DNA from: an uncultured Verrucomicrobiota bacterium
Lineage (GTDB): Bacteria > Verrucomicrobiota > Verrucomicrobiia > Opitutales > Opitutaceae
Assembly: GCA_913058185.1 (NCBI GenBank)
Contig: CAJXQX010000019.1
Coordinates: 1-54,802, forward strand
Direction: 5' to 3'
DNA length: 54,802 bases
Each line of letters opens with the position of its first letter. Within the stretch, counting starts at the first letter, position 1. Shown one piece after another: positions 44,125 through 52,517 of this stretch. The notes under the pieces were generated by a model, which was given only the letters and a program-made list of their open reading frames with translations, was not told the DNA's origin and made no database searches. The position numbers and the translations under genes were made by a program.

Positions 44125-45015
44125 CTATACTGGACGGTTGTAGCCGGCTTTTTGGATAGCGTTGGCGAGGTAGGTATAACCGCTTTCGGCGATGTCCCAA
44201 TCGGGGGAGAATTCGCGCCACACGTTGATGGCGTTGGCGAATGCCGGATCGGCGCGACTGAAGGCTTCGATCGTAAACCAGCCTTCGTAACCAATTTCAT
44301 GACACGTCCCAACTGCTTCGGCGAAATCGATATGGCCGGAACCTGGGGTGCCGCGGTCGTTTTCGCTCAGATGCACGTGCTTGAGGAACGGCGCGATATG
44401 TTTGATAGCAGACGCGTGGGTCTTCTCCTCCACATTGGCATGGTGGGTATCATACATCGCTTGGACGTGCGGATGATCGGTCAACTCGAGCAGGTGGCTC
44501 AGCTGCCCCATGGTGTTGCAGAGGTAGCACTCAAAGCGGTTGAGCGCTTCCGGCGTCAGCATGACTCCGGCTTGTTGGGCATAGTCGCCGGCGGCGTGGA
44601 GAATCTCAGCGCTGCGCTCATATTCGTCGGGGTCAATGTCGTTGCGAGTGAAGGTGGCGAACGACGAATGAAACGGCCCGCAGAGGAGCTTTCCACCCAC
44701 ATCCACCGTGCGATCAATGTTCCACTTGAGCAGCTCCAATCCCTTGGCCCGAACGGCGGCATCCGGGCTGGCGGGGTTGGCTTCGGCGGGAAGCACGGTC
44801 ACACAATTGACCTCCATGCCCTGATCCTTCGCGTGGGCGCCGAACCGTTTGTAGGCATCGGCGTCCTCTTGGCTCATGGCGATCTCGACGCCGTCGTAGC
44901 CGATCTTTTTGAGACGATCGACATGCGGGAAAAGGTCATCCGAAACGGAGGCAGACCAGACGAGAAGGTTGAAGCCAAACTTGGCGTTAAGACCGGAGGC
45001 GGAGGAGTCACTCAT
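44125..45015 (-). CDS. Ketose 3-epimerase (D-tagatose/D-psicose 3-epimerase-like)
   Basis: 296 residues, TIM barrel. All four metal ligands of the D-tagatose 3-epimerase family can be placed with identical spacing: Glu156 (LTPEALNRFE), Asp189 (AMYDTHHAN), His215 (HVHLSEND) and Glu250 (TIEAFS); substrate-binding His192 and Arg221 are also conserved. Known spacing in the Pseudomonas cichorii enzyme is Glu152, Asp185, His211, Glu246. The enzyme inverts C3 of free ketoses with Mn2+ or Co2+. No signal peptide, so cytosolic. It follows a Gfo/Idh oxidoreductase gene by 18 bases. The natural ketose is unknown. Confidence 0.88.
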   Translation of the reverse strand: MSDSSASGLNAKFGFNLLVWSASVSDDLFPHVDRLKKIGYDGVEIAMSQEDADAYKRFGAHAKDQGMEVNCVTVLPAEANPASPDAAVRAKGLELLKWNIDRTVDVGGKLLCGPFHSSFATFTRNDIDPDEYERSAEILHAAGDYAQQAGVMLTPEALNRFECYLCNTMGQLSHLLELTDHPHVQAMYDTHHANVEEKTHASAIKHIAPFLKHVHLSENDRGTPGSGHIDFAEAVGTCHEIGYEGWFTIEAFSRADPAFANAINVWREFSPDWDIAESGYTYLANAIQKAGYNRPV

Positions 45016-45033
45016 GGGAATCAGGAAGAAGGT

Positions 45034-46173
45034 TTAAACGGAAGCGACGTCGGTCCACTGACCGGAGGCGGCGGAGGCCAACACCGCATCGGTAACGCGG
45101 TCGGTTTTGAGCGCGTCGCGGAAAGTCGGTGCGGCCGGCTTTCCGGTTGCGATACCCTCGAGGAAGTCGGCCACTTGGTGAACGAACGTGTGCTCGAAAC
45201 CAATTTGCACGCCGGGGATCCACCACTTGTCCATGTAGGGTTGGTCGCTGTCACTGAGGTGAATCGAACGCCAGCCGCGAAGCACGCTTTCGTCGCGGTG
45301 ATTGAAATATTGCAGGCGATGGAGATCGTGAAGATCCCACTTGAGTGAGGCGTGTTCACCGTTGATCTCGAGCGTGTAGAGCGCTTTGTGGCCGCGGGCG
45401 TAGCGCGTGGCTTCGAAGAGGGCGAGAGAGCCGTTTTCGAATCGGCCCATGAACATGCTGGCGTCGTCGATTTTAACTTCCTTCTTCTCACCGGTGGCTG
45501 AATCGGTGCGTTCTTTGACGAACGTTTCGGTCGTGGCGGTGACGGAGGTGATGCCGCCGTTGAGCCATTGAGCAGTGTCGATACAGTGGGCGAGCAGATC
45601 GCCGGTCACGCCACTACCAGCCACGGAGGCGTCGAGACGCCAGGTGCCGGGGCCGCCTTGCGGGACGTCGGCCGAGATGGTCCAGTCTTGGAGGAAGTTG
45701 GCGCGGTAGTGGAAGATCTTGCCGAGGTCGCCCCGGTCGATGAGTTGCTTCGCGAGGGTGACGGCGGGGACGCGGCGGTAGTTATACCAAACCATGTTGG
45801 CGACCCCGGCGGCTTCGACGGCGGCAACCATGGCGTCGCCTTGGCCTGCGTTCATCGCGAGAGGCTTTTCGCACATTACGATTTTGCCGGCTTTGGCCGC
45901 AGCCATGGCGATCTCGCCGTGGACGTTGTTGGGAGCAGCGATGTCGATGAGATCGATGTCGTCGCGGGCGATGAGAGCACGCCAGTCGGTCTCGGTCGAT
46001 TCGTAGCCCCAGGTCTCGGCGAAGGCTTTGACTTTGGCTTCGTCGCGACCACACACCGCTTTCAGCACGGGGTGAATCTCACCGGGGAAGAAGTTACGGA
46101 CTTTACGAAAGGCGTTGCTGTGAGCGCGGCCCATGAGGCCGTAGCCGACCATACCGACATTGAGTGTTTTCAT
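45034..46173 (-). CDS. Gfo/Idh/MocA family oxidoreductase
   Basis: 379 residues. N-terminal Rossmann fold with [17 protein letters not shown] (Gly10, Gly12, Gly15), [20 protein letters not shown], and [12 protein letters not shown] where Glu102-Lys103-Pro104 carries the catalytic-region Lys. The C-terminal half has the family beta-sheet with [21 protein letters not shown] and [20 protein letters not shown]. It would use NAD(P) to oxidise or reduce a sugar or polyol, often at C3, in the cytosol. It lies 53 bases after the upstream isomerase-like gene and 18 bases before the ketose 3-epimerase, forming the core of a sugar-catabolic operon. Confidence 0.93.
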   Translation of the reverse strand: MKTLNVGMVGYGLMGRAHSNAFRKVRNFFPGEIHPVLKAVCGRDEAKVKAFAETWGYESTETDWRALIARDDIDLIDIAAPNNVHGEIAMAAAKAGKIVMCEKPLAMNAGQGDAMVAAVEAAGVANMVWYNYRRVPAVTLAKQLIDRGDLGKIFHYRANFLQDWTISADVPQGGPGTWRLDASVAGSGVTGDLLAHCIDTAQWLNGGITSVTATTETFVKERTDSATGEKKEVKIDDASMFMGRFENGSLALFEATRYARGHKALYTLEINGEHASLKWDLHDLHRLQYFNHRDESVLRGWRSIHLSDSDQPYMDKWWIPGVQIGFEHTFVHQVADFLEGIATGKPAAPTFRDALKTDRVTDAVLASAASGQWTDVASV

Positions 46174-46226
46174 ACGATTAAATGGAAGAGGTTAGGGGTA
46201 ACGTTTTTAAGAAGTGCGGAGTGGGT

Positions 46227-47273
46227 TTACTCGGACCAGCCGTGGTGTTTACGGACTTGAATCATGGCGGCGAGAATGTCGTTCCAGGTCTGCTGTTTAC
46301 TCATCACCGCATTGGAGAACATGCAGCCGTCCCAGCAGATGTGGCGGATTTTTTTGGTGACGCGGTTTTGGCTGTTGCGGAGCCAGTAGCCGGAATCACG
46401 CACGATGTTGAGTTTGCCGGTAGGATCGGTGGCGAGGCAGTGGCGACCGGTCTTCTCGTGGCTGCCGGAGCCGTAGACAGAGCCGTCGTTTTGGGCGACA
46501 TGGAAGTCGATCGTCCAAGGACGAAGTGCGTCGGAAAGTTTGGTGAGGGCTTCGTGGGTCGCACCCGGTTCCCAGTTGAAGTTCTTCTTCACGATGCGGT
46601 GGTTCGGAGCGTTTTCACCGAGGGTGTAAAGGAGGGTGTGGGACATGTCGGCTTGGAAGCCGAGTGTCTTGGGCATACCGACGGCTTCGAGAAGCTCTAG
46701 CATGTGTTTCCAGCTGTGCATGCCGCCCCAGCAAATTTCGCCCTCAGCGGCGAGACGCTCGCCGTGATCCTTGGCGATCTTGGCCGCTTCGCGGAACGTG
46801 GCCGCAATGAGCTTGGTATTGCCCTTGGGGTCGGCCGCCCAGTCGGCGACCGCGGCGGATGAATCGATGCGGACCACACCGTGGGGACGGACACCGAGAT
46901 CACGGAGGCGGGAACCGATGGCGCAGGCCTTGCGGACTTGGGTGAGGAACGCAGTGCGCTCTTCTTCGCTACCCATGGCGGAACCGCCACCGATGACACC
47001 CCAGACGGGGGCGACGATGGAGCCGGCGACGAGTTTGCGTTTTTTGAGCTTACTGGCGAGGGCCTTGACGTCCTTGACCTTGCTGTCGATCGAGGTGTGA
47101 GGGTCGCTCATGAAGAGATCGACGCCATCGAACTTCACGCCGTTGACCTCGGCTTTGGCTGTCATGTCGAGCATCTCGTCGAGCCCGTAGAACGGGTCAC
47201 CACCCGGTTCGCCTTTACCGACGATACCGGGCCACATTGCGTTATGAAGTTTGGGGAAGTTGTTTTCAGACAT
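46227..47273 (-). CDS. Xylose-isomerase-like TIM-barrel sugar isomerase/epimerase
   Basis: 348 residues, no signal peptide. TIM-barrel superfamily pattern with putative metal ligands in ERLAAEGEICWGGMHSW (Glu), GFQADMSHTLLYTLG (Asp and His), TIDFHVAQNDGS (His) and ICWDGCMF (Asp). The tail is related to the family of sugar-phosphate isomerase/epimerase proteins frequent next to Gfo/Idh oxidoreductases, with some members acting as 3-keto-glycoside lyases or 2-keto-myo-inositol dehydratases. The actual reaction is unknown. It lies 42 bases after the cupin gene and 53 bases before the Gfo/Idh gene on the same strand. Confidence 0.8.
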   Translation of the reverse strand: MSENNFPKLHNAMWPGIVGKGEPGGDPFYGLDEMLDMTAKAEVNGVKFDGVDLFMSDPHTSIDSKVKDVKALASKLKKRKLVAGSIVAPVWGVIGGGSAMGSEEERTAFLTQVRKACAIGSRLRDLGVRPHGVVRIDSSAAVADWAADPKGNTKLIAATFREAAKIAKDHGERLAAEGEICWGGMHSWKHMLELLEAVGMPKTLGFQADMSHTLLYTLGENAPNHRIVKKNFNWEPGATHEALTKLSDALRPWTIDFHVAQNDGSVYGSGSHEKTGRHCLATDPTGKLNIVRDSGYWLRNSQNRVTKKIRHICWDGCMFSNAVMSKQQTWNDILAAMIQVRKHHGWSE

Positions 47274-47315
47274 GATGGGTATGGGGTGTTTTATTAGAGT
47301 TGGGTGCGTGAGTGG

Positions 47316-48587
47316 TTAGAATGAGTTATTGCGATAGGCGCCCATGGCGGGGGCATCGGGATTAGCGTCGGGGCCGAAGTAGCGGAGGCAGACAAGCGGC
47401 TCGGTGCTGCTGGTGTTTTCGAAGGTGACGCCGGCTTTGGCGCCCGTCTCGGTGCAGAAGTATTCGTCCTCGGAGAGCTCGTTGAAGCGGAGCATCTTCG
47501 GACTGACGAGGGGCTGATTGTTGATCCGACCGCTGCCTTGGACGCAGATGAGGCCGTAAGCCCCGGAATCGGTGACGGTGGCCTTCGTGCCGGGATCGAC
47601 GGTGAGCTCCTTGGCGGTGAAATACTGCTTCTGATCGACCTTGCCGTAAACGATCCAACGATCGACGTAGCCCTGCTCGCGGGTGTCGGCGACGGGGACG
47701 GGCTCGAGGTAGTGGTTGTCCTTGAAGTTGGGATCGACGTTTTTCTCCCAATGGAGCTGGTCGACGATGAAGTCGATGTCCTGATGCTTGTCTTCGGGCA
47801 TGTCTTTGACGAGGAGGCTCCACGGCACCTCGCGGCCTTCGACGAGATTTTGATACATGCCGAAAACGTCGCTGCCCCACTGGGGTTCGTAGGTGCAGAG
47901 GCTGCCGGGGGCGTGAAGAATACAAGGGTCGATCAACCAGCCCGTGCCCGGTTTGAGGCGGTAGGCTTTGGAGAGGTCGAGGATGCCGTTTTCGCCCTTA
48001 TTCCAATCGGCGATGCACTGGCGAACTTGATCGCGGGTGGTGCCGGGCTCGAAGCCCATGAAGGTGTAGGGGAAGTTGTTGCCGACGTTGTTGTGTTGCG
48101 GCGGAAAGTAGTAGGATTCCGGTTTGCCTTCTTGGCCGACGAGGGCGGCTTGCTCGGCGTTTTGGTGCATGTGATGCGGGATCGGCCCCATGTTATCGAA
48201 GAACTTCGAATAAACGGGCCATTTGCCGTATTCCTTCCACATGCGCTCACCGATGAGATCGGCTCCGCAGGCGTCGACGGCGTCGCGAAGGGTGAAACGG
48301 TTGTTGCCAACGACACAGTAGCTCAATCCCTCGTCAGGCACGCGGCCTTCGTTGGCGGCTTCGGTGGTGGAAGCGAACCAGCGCTCGTCGATACCACCGC
48401 GGTTCAGACCGTAGGCGTAGGTGTCGCTCGGGTGGAGCTTGATGCGGAGGCCAGGCTGGAGAAAGGAGCGCGGGACCCACGCCGGGGCGAGTCGCAACAA
48501 ACCTCCAGTATCTTCAAGGGCGCCTTCCACATGGGATTTGATCGACGAGTTTAGCGTAGTGAGATCTTCAACAATACGAGGAGGCAT
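47316..48587 (-). CDS. Cupin-fold protein resembling phosphomannose isomerase
   Basis: 423 residues from ATG 48587. The stretch FDNMGPIPHHMHQNAEQAAL holds a His-x-His-like metal site, with a possible Glu further along, and GTGWLIDPCILHAPGSLCTY supplies a second His in a pocket-like strand pair. The C-terminal 120 residues look like another small beta-barrel (TVDPGTKATVTDSGAYGLIC). This bipartite cupin layout resembles type I mannose-6-phosphate isomerase, so a sugar isomerase role is suggested but not shown. It is the first gene of the operon with the TIM-barrel, Gfo/Idh and epimerase genes. A 39-base motif shared with the sulfatase promoter lies 147-185 bases upstream. Confidence 0.7.
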   Translation of the reverse strand: MPPRIVEDLTTLNSSIKSHVEGALEDTGGLLRLAPAWVPRSFLQPGLRIKLHPSDTYAYGLNRGGIDERWFASTTEAANEGRVPDEGLSYCVVGNNRFTLRDAVDACGADLIGERMWKEYGKWPVYSKFFDNMGPIPHHMHQNAEQAALVGQEGKPESYYFPPQHNNVGNNFPYTFMGFEPGTTRDQVRQCIADWNKGENGILDLSKAYRLKPGTGWLIDPCILHAPGSLCTYEPQWGSDVFGMYQNLVEGREVPWSLLVKDMPEDKHQDIDFIVDQLHWEKNVDPNFKDNHYLEPVPVADTREQGYVDRWIVYGKVDQKQYFTAKELTVDPGTKATVTDSGAYGLICVQGSGRINNQPLVSPKMLRFNELSEDEYFCTETGAKAGVTFENTSSTEPLVCLRYFGPDANPDAPAMGAYRNNSF

Positions 48588-48898
48588 AAAAAGGTATGGT
48601 TTAGGGAGGGAATTGAGGTTTTCGCTGCGGTTAAATGGCCGGAAGCAATTAGCGGTGAAAGGGGAGCTGAAACGTTGCCGATTCAGAAGGCGGACGACAA
48701 CTCTGGAGATGCTACGTTATTGAATCCTGAGCGGCTAGAACGTCCGCGACAAATTTTGGTGCAGAAGCGGCGAAGACGGAGTGAAGGAGATGCGAGAAAG
48801 AGAACGAGTAAGAGGGATGGTGAGCGTTTTTTCTGATTCTTGTTACTTGTTACCTGATACTTGGCACTTACGCGTCAGCGTTTTGTTACTTCACTTGC
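48588..48898. other. 311-base intergenic region upstream of the cupin operon
   Basis: Apart from the shared motif at 48734-48772 I see no gene. The right end (48835-48890) is a string of near-repeats of TTGTTAC/TACTTG. It is the untranslated space between the sulfatase stop at 48899 and the cupin start. Confidence 0.5.
48734..48772. promoter_or_regulatory. Shared 39-base promoter motif, copy B
   Basis: GCTAG, six non-conserved bases, then a 28-base block that begins CGCGACAAATTTTGGT and ends AGCGGCG. Copy A upstream of the next sulfatase (50345-50383) matches 25 of the 28 bases plus GCTAG at the same distance. It lies 147-185 bases upstream of the cupin start. A common regulator site is likely; the PAS-AraC protein at 50513-51298 is a candidate. 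Confidence 0.55.
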
Positions 48899-50245
48899 TC
48901 AGAGCGGCGTGGATTTGTCTCCGCGAGATTTCGGGTAATGGGGCGACCACCATTCAGTGATCTCGGTGAGCATTTTTTTGGCTCGTTGGGGGGCTATATC
49001 CGCGAGGTCCTTTTTCTCGTGAGGATCGTTTGTGAGGTTGAATAGCTCGAGTTTTGTGATCGTGCCGTCCCGGTCTTGGTGGGCGATTAACTTCCAGTCG
49101 CCGGCTACCACCCAACGGGCATCTAGGCTTTGGCTGGGGATGTAAATGTTGGCGATATCGTGATCGAATTGTTCCCCGAAGATCATTTGGCGGTCGGCCA
49201 CGGCCGTGGCATCGGTCAGGTTGATGCCGGGTAGGTTATCCGGAATTTCGGTTCCGAGTAGCCCAGCGATGGTGGGCCAGACGTCGATGTTGCTGGCGAG
49301 ATGGGTTTCATCGCGGTGGGGCGTGATTTTGCCAGGCCAGGAAACCATGATGGGTGAACGGGTGCCACCCTCATAGGGCGTGACTTTAGAAAGGGGAGCG
49401 AAGCGGTTGGGCTGGGGGCTTTGGATCCAACCGTTATCGCAGACGTAGATGACGATCGTGTTTTCGCGTTCACCGCGCTCTTCGAGTCGGGCCAGTAATT
49501 CGCCGCAAGTCTGGTCAAACCACGCCACGGTGGCCCAGTAACGTGCGACACCCTCGTTGGGGGCTATTTTTCGGTATTGCTCCAGCAATTCTTCAGGAGG
49601 GGTGTGCGGGGTGTGGGGAAGGAATGGCGCGTGCCAGATGAACCACGGTTTGTCGGCGGCATCGGCATCGGCCCAAAAGTTCTCAATCGGTGCGTGACCC
49701 TCACGACTGATTTTGAGCCCGACATCACCGTGGCGCCCCGGGTCACCCTTGGTCATGGCGTGGGTGAAACCAGCGGTCTCCCGTGGATTGCCTTCCCACC
49801 ATTTGCCGGTCTGCAGAGTCAGGTAACCCTGGGCCGTCAGATCTTGGATCATGTTGGGGTGACGCGTGAACCGCGCGATAACGGCGTCGTAGATGGGGGC
49901 CAAAGCAGGGTCGTTTCTGCCTTGAGATCCCTTTTTAGGACGCTCCGGCAAGGATGGGTCATTACCGATCACACCGTGGTCGTGGGGGTAGAGGCCGGTT
50001 GCTAGGGTCGAAAGCGCCGGGCGGCACAAGGCGATGGGCGTGTAGCCGCGGGTGAAGGTCAGCGATTCGGCAGCCAATTGATCGAGGTGGGGCGTCTTGA
50101 TCTGGGGATGGCCCATGAAACCGTAGTCCGTCCAAGCCTGATCATCCGAAAGAATCAGGAGAACGTTGGGTGGTTTTTCCGCAGCGGAAAGAAGCGAGGT
50201 GAGGAGCAGGATACTGAAACAGAAAATGCAACGAGTAGAAGTCAT
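48899..50245 (-). CDS. Divergent sulfatase with altered active-site motif
   Basis: 448 residues. Signal peptide CIFCFSILLLTSLLSA; core NVLLILSDDQAWTDYGFMG (Asp34-Asp35), IALCRPALSTLATGLYPHDHG at the active site, later DNGWIQSPQPNRFAPLSK and PYEGGTRSPIMVSWPGKI. Cys74 is present but the fifth residue of C-x-P-x-R is Leu78, not Arg, so the formylglycine-generating consensus is broken; this CRPxL type recurs, as I recall, in PVC sulfatases and may be a natural subfamily. Substrate unknown. It carries its own copy of the shared motif upstream and lies between the cupin operon and an AraC gene. Confidence 0.85.
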   Translation of the reverse strand: MTSTRCIFCFSILLLTSLLSAAEKPPNVLLILSDDQAWTDYGFMGHPQIKTPHLDQLAAESLTFTRGYTPIALCRPALSTLATGLYPHDHGVIGNDPSLPERPKKGSQGRNDPALAPIYDAVIARFTRHPNMIQDLTAQGYLTLQTGKWWEGNPRETAGFTHAMTKGDPGRHGDVGLKISREGHAPIENFWADADAADKPWFIWHAPFLPHTPHTPPEELLEQYRKIAPNEGVARYWATVAWFDQTCGELLARLEERGERENTIVIYVCDNGWIQSPQPNRFAPLSKVTPYEGGTRSPIMVSWPGKITPHRDETHLASNIDVWPTIAGLLGTEIPDNLPGINLTDATAVADRQMIFGEQFDHDIANIYIPSQSLDARWVVAGDWKLIAHQDRDGTITKLELFNLTNDPHEKKDLADIAPQRAKKMLTEITEWWSPHYPKSRGDKSTPL

Positions 50246-50344
50246 CGTAGAAATAGGGTAGGGCAGCGGGGCCGCGAAAATGGTCGAAGGGTTCAGAAGG
50301 GGGAAGACTAGCGGTTTACATCTTAGTATGTCTGCATTGATCGC

Positions 50345-50383
50345 GCTAGGGTAGGCGCGACAATTTTTGGTTCAGGAGCGGCG
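50345..50383. promoter_or_regulatory. Shared 39-base promoter motif, copy A
   Basis: GCTAG at 50345-50349, six non-conserved bases, then a 28-base block that begins CGCGACAATTTTTGGT (50356-50371) and ends AGCGGCG (50377-50383). It lies 100-138 bases upstream of the sulfatase start at 50245. The two copies are in the same orientation relative to their genes, as expected for an operator. Confidence 0.55.
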
Positions 50384-50410
50384 CGGGGCAACACAGTAGC
50401 GGGATGCTGT

Positions 50411-50497
50411 GCAGGCTCGTAGGTAGGGCGGTTTCGCCGAAACCGCCGTTTTAATTCCACCGTTGGCGCGCTCGGCGAGCACGCCCTACCTGCCTGC
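50411..50497. repeat. Palindromic REP-like repeat, copy 1 (downstream of the AraC gene)
   Basis: Perfect 10-bp arms AGGTAGGGCG (50421-50430) / CGCCCTACCT (50482-50491), with extra pairing of GCAGGC (50411-50416) to GCCTGC (50492-50497). An inner hairpin GGCGGTTT / AAACCGCC occupies 50427-50447. Copy 2 on the other side of the AraC gene uses the same ends. REP elements of this kind are often associated with RAYT transposases, but none is present in the window. Confidence 0.65.
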
Positions 50498-50512
50498 CCG
50501 CCATAGTCCTGT

Positions 50513-51298
50513 TTATCGGGACGACGGAGGGTTACTTCGCGCCTCCGGCGCGGCGTAGCGCAGCCGGTAAGCGCGCGGCGTCTCTTTCATCAGGCGTCGG
50601 AACTCCTTGGTGAAATGACTTTGGTCGGAAAATCCGAATTCCGTGGCGATTTCCGCCAGCGGCTTGCGGGAAAATACCAGCGATTGGCAACTCACGCGCA
50701 CCCGCAAGTTCCGCACGTATTCGTGGGGTGACAAACCGTATTCAGCTAGGAATTGACGTTCGAATGCCCGGAGGGAAAGTCCGCAGAGTTTGGCCAACTC
50801 GAGGTTCGGTAACGCTTCGTTGTAGTGTTGGCTGATGTGGCGAATCGCGGGACTCAGTGGCCCTTCATTAGCCCCACTCGAAGCAATTTCGCCGAGCGGT
50901 TGGCTGATACCCATGGTGCCAACCACTTCGTTCTGTTCGTTGTGGAGTGGAATCTTCGACGTTAGGCACCAGCGGGACGTGTGGTCAAAACGCCCGACCA
51001 GCTCGACTCGCGAGCGAATCCGTTCGCCCGCCAATACCCGTTCGTCGTCGATCCGGTATTGGTTGGCCAGCACCAGACCACAAATATCGAAGTCCGTTTG
51101 CCCGATGAGCGCGGTCCGATCCGGAATGTTGAAATTCATCATGAACGCCCGGTTGAACCATTCGTAGTGGCCCTCGGCGTCTTTCATCCAGAGCAATAGA
51201 TCCTCAACGTGATCCAGCAACTCGATCGCCTCCGGCGGCTTGGCGCCGATCCGGGTGAGTTGGTCGTAGAGGTTTGGGTCGCGGGGAGAGGCAGGCAT
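50513..51298 (-). CDS. PAS-domain AraC-family transcriptional regulator
   Basis: 261 residues from ATG 51298 (an in-frame TTG lies 12 bases upstream). Residues about 20-140 form a PAS-like sensor: EDLLLWMKDAEGHYEWFNRAF, ALIGQTDFDICG and RFDHTSRWCLTSKIPLHN. Residues about 165-255 are the AraC double helix-turn-helix: LAKLCGLSLRAFERQFLAE and LAEIATEFGFSDQSHFTKEF, ending KETPRAYRLRY. It most likely responds to a small ligand or redox cue and controls nearby catabolic genes. It is flanked on both sides by REP-like elements and lies 267 bases upstream of a sulfatase whose promoter shares a motif with the cupin operon. Confidence 0.9.
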   Translation of the reverse strand: MPASPRDPNLYDQLTRIGAKPPEAIELLDHVEDLLLWMKDAEGHYEWFNRAFMMNFNIPDRTALIGQTDFDICGLVLANQYRIDDERVLAGERIRSRVELVGRFDHTSRWCLTSKIPLHNEQNEVVGTMGISQPLGEIASSGANEGPLSPAIRHISQHYNEALPNLELAKLCGLSLRAFERQFLAEYGLSPHEYVRNLRVRVSCQSLVFSRKPLAEIATEFGFSDQSHFTKEFRRLMKETPRAYRLRYAAPEARSNPPSSR

Positions 51299-51379
51299 GA
51301 AGTCCGTCAATTTGAGCGGATTTCAGGGGATGGTAAAAGCCCAATTCGGTCCGAAACAGGGTTGGCGTTTAATTTCTGG

Positions 51380-51491
51380 AGGTAGGGTCGGACCGCTGGG
51401 CCGACCGTGTTTGCCTCTGCGCGTTTCAACATCCCCACCTTCAATTGTGATCCCGATTTTCTGCGACGCGCCCGGCGGTCACGCCCTACCT
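51380..51491. repeat. Palindromic REP-like repeat, copy 2 (upstream of the AraC gene)
   Basis: Outer arms AGGTAGGG (51380-51387) / CCCTACCT (51484-51491). Inner hairpin GGTCGG (51386-51391) / CCGACC (51401-51406). The right end, GGTCACGCCCTACCT, is nearly the same as copy 1 (GAGCACGCCCTACCT). The centre has diverged and the spacing is longer, so it is a related but not identical unit. Confidence 0.6.
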
Positions 51492-51525
51492 TTGCTACCT
51501 TATTTTTTAGGACACATCCGGTGCT

Positions 51526-52491
51526 TTATGCTGGAGGATAATCTTTTACGTGCAGTTTAAGCGCCGCGGTCATTTGGTCGGCCTTAAACGCCGCCAACTC
51601 AGAGGCGTGAGCGCTATCCGTGATTTCGTTGAGATGACGCGATCCGGAGAGCACCAGACCGACGTTTTGGTTTTCCAGCACCCAACGTAACGCGGCCTGA
51701 GCGAGGCCAGTGACATCACCTTGGACGAGCAAGGCTTTATAAGCATCCGCTATGTCAACGCGTTCGATGATCTCTTCCCGCGAGTAGCGGGCGTTGATCG
51801 TGCCGTCCGCAAACGTAGTGTCGTGCTTAAAAGCGCCGGATAGGAAGCCGTTGGCCAGCGATTCGCGGGCAACAATACCCACGCCGGTGGCCGCGAGATC
51901 CGCGATCAATGACTCCGCTTCGCGGTTCATGAGACTGTAAACGACCTGAATCACATCGATCTTATCCTCGGCGGCCCATTGGCGGGCCATGCCCTCGGTT
52001 TGGTCGAACAATGAAATCGAATGACCCACTGACCGCACCTTGCCGGACGTCTTCAAATCTTCCAGGGCTTGCCAGACGTTATCCTCGATTTGATCGGGGC
52101 CGAATGGGGAATGGAAAAACAACACGTCGAGACGATCCGTGCCGAGACGGCGCAAGCTGTCTTCTACGGAGGTCGTGACGCCCTCGCCGGTGAAGTAGGT
52201 GTTCAGGTGACCCCTGGTTGGATAGCGACCGAATTTCGTGGCGATGGTGACCTTGTCACGATCAGAGCCGAGGCCCCGGCCGAGCACGGTTTCGGCGATA
52301 CCGTCGGCGTCTTTCGTGCCATAGAGCGGTGCGGTGTCGAAGAATGTGATACCGGAATCGAGCGCCCCTCGCACGGCGTTGTGGGCGTCGTTTGATTCCA
52401 CGTTGCCGTAAACCGGTGAGCCCAGGGCCCACGTGCCAAATCCTACTTCACTGACGTTGAGGCCGGTGCGACCGAGAGTGCGTTGTTTCAT
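51526..52491 (-). CDS. Aldo/keto reductase
   Basis: 321 residues from ATG 52491, preferred because homology starts at MKQRTLGRTGLNVSEVGFGT; the frame extends upstream without similarity. Catalytic residues: Asp52 (TFFDTAPLYGT) and Tyr57, Lys86 (IATKFGRY), and His of VLFFHSPFGPD. The C-terminal NADP-binding motif region includes LRWVLENQNVGLVLSGSRHLNEI. It reduces or oxidises carbonyls of sugars or other small molecules in the cytosol. It follows the creatininase-family gene by 26 bases, and a REP-like repeat lies beyond its stop. The substrate is unknown. Confidence 0.93.
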   Translation of the reverse strand: MKQRTLGRTGLNVSEVGFGTWALGSPVYGNVESNDAHNAVRGALDSGITFFDTAPLYGTKDADGIAETVLGRGLGSDRDKVTIATKFGRYPTRGHLNTYFTGEGVTTSVEDSLRRLGTDRLDVLFFHSPFGPDQIEDNVWQALEDLKTSGKVRSVGHSISLFDQTEGMARQWAAEDKIDVIQVVYSLMNREAESLIADLAATGVGIVARESLANGFLSGAFKHDTTFADGTINARYSREEIIERVDIADAYKALLVQGDVTGLAQAALRWVLENQNVGLVLSGSRHLNEITDSAHASELAAFKADQMTAALKLHVKDYPPA

Positions 52492-52517
52492 GATGGTATG
52501 ATTAAAAGAGTGATAGG

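Noticed and set aside
44152-45348. Long plus-strand frame of 398 codons
   Set aside because: It is antisense to the ketose 3-epimerase and Gfo/Idh genes, both of which have clear motifs. Its translation is low in recognisable structure.
47538-48554. Plus-strand frame of 338 codons
   Set aside because: Antisense to the cupin gene; composition of repeated Val/Gly/Asp/Glu is typical of a shadow frame in GC-rich DNA.
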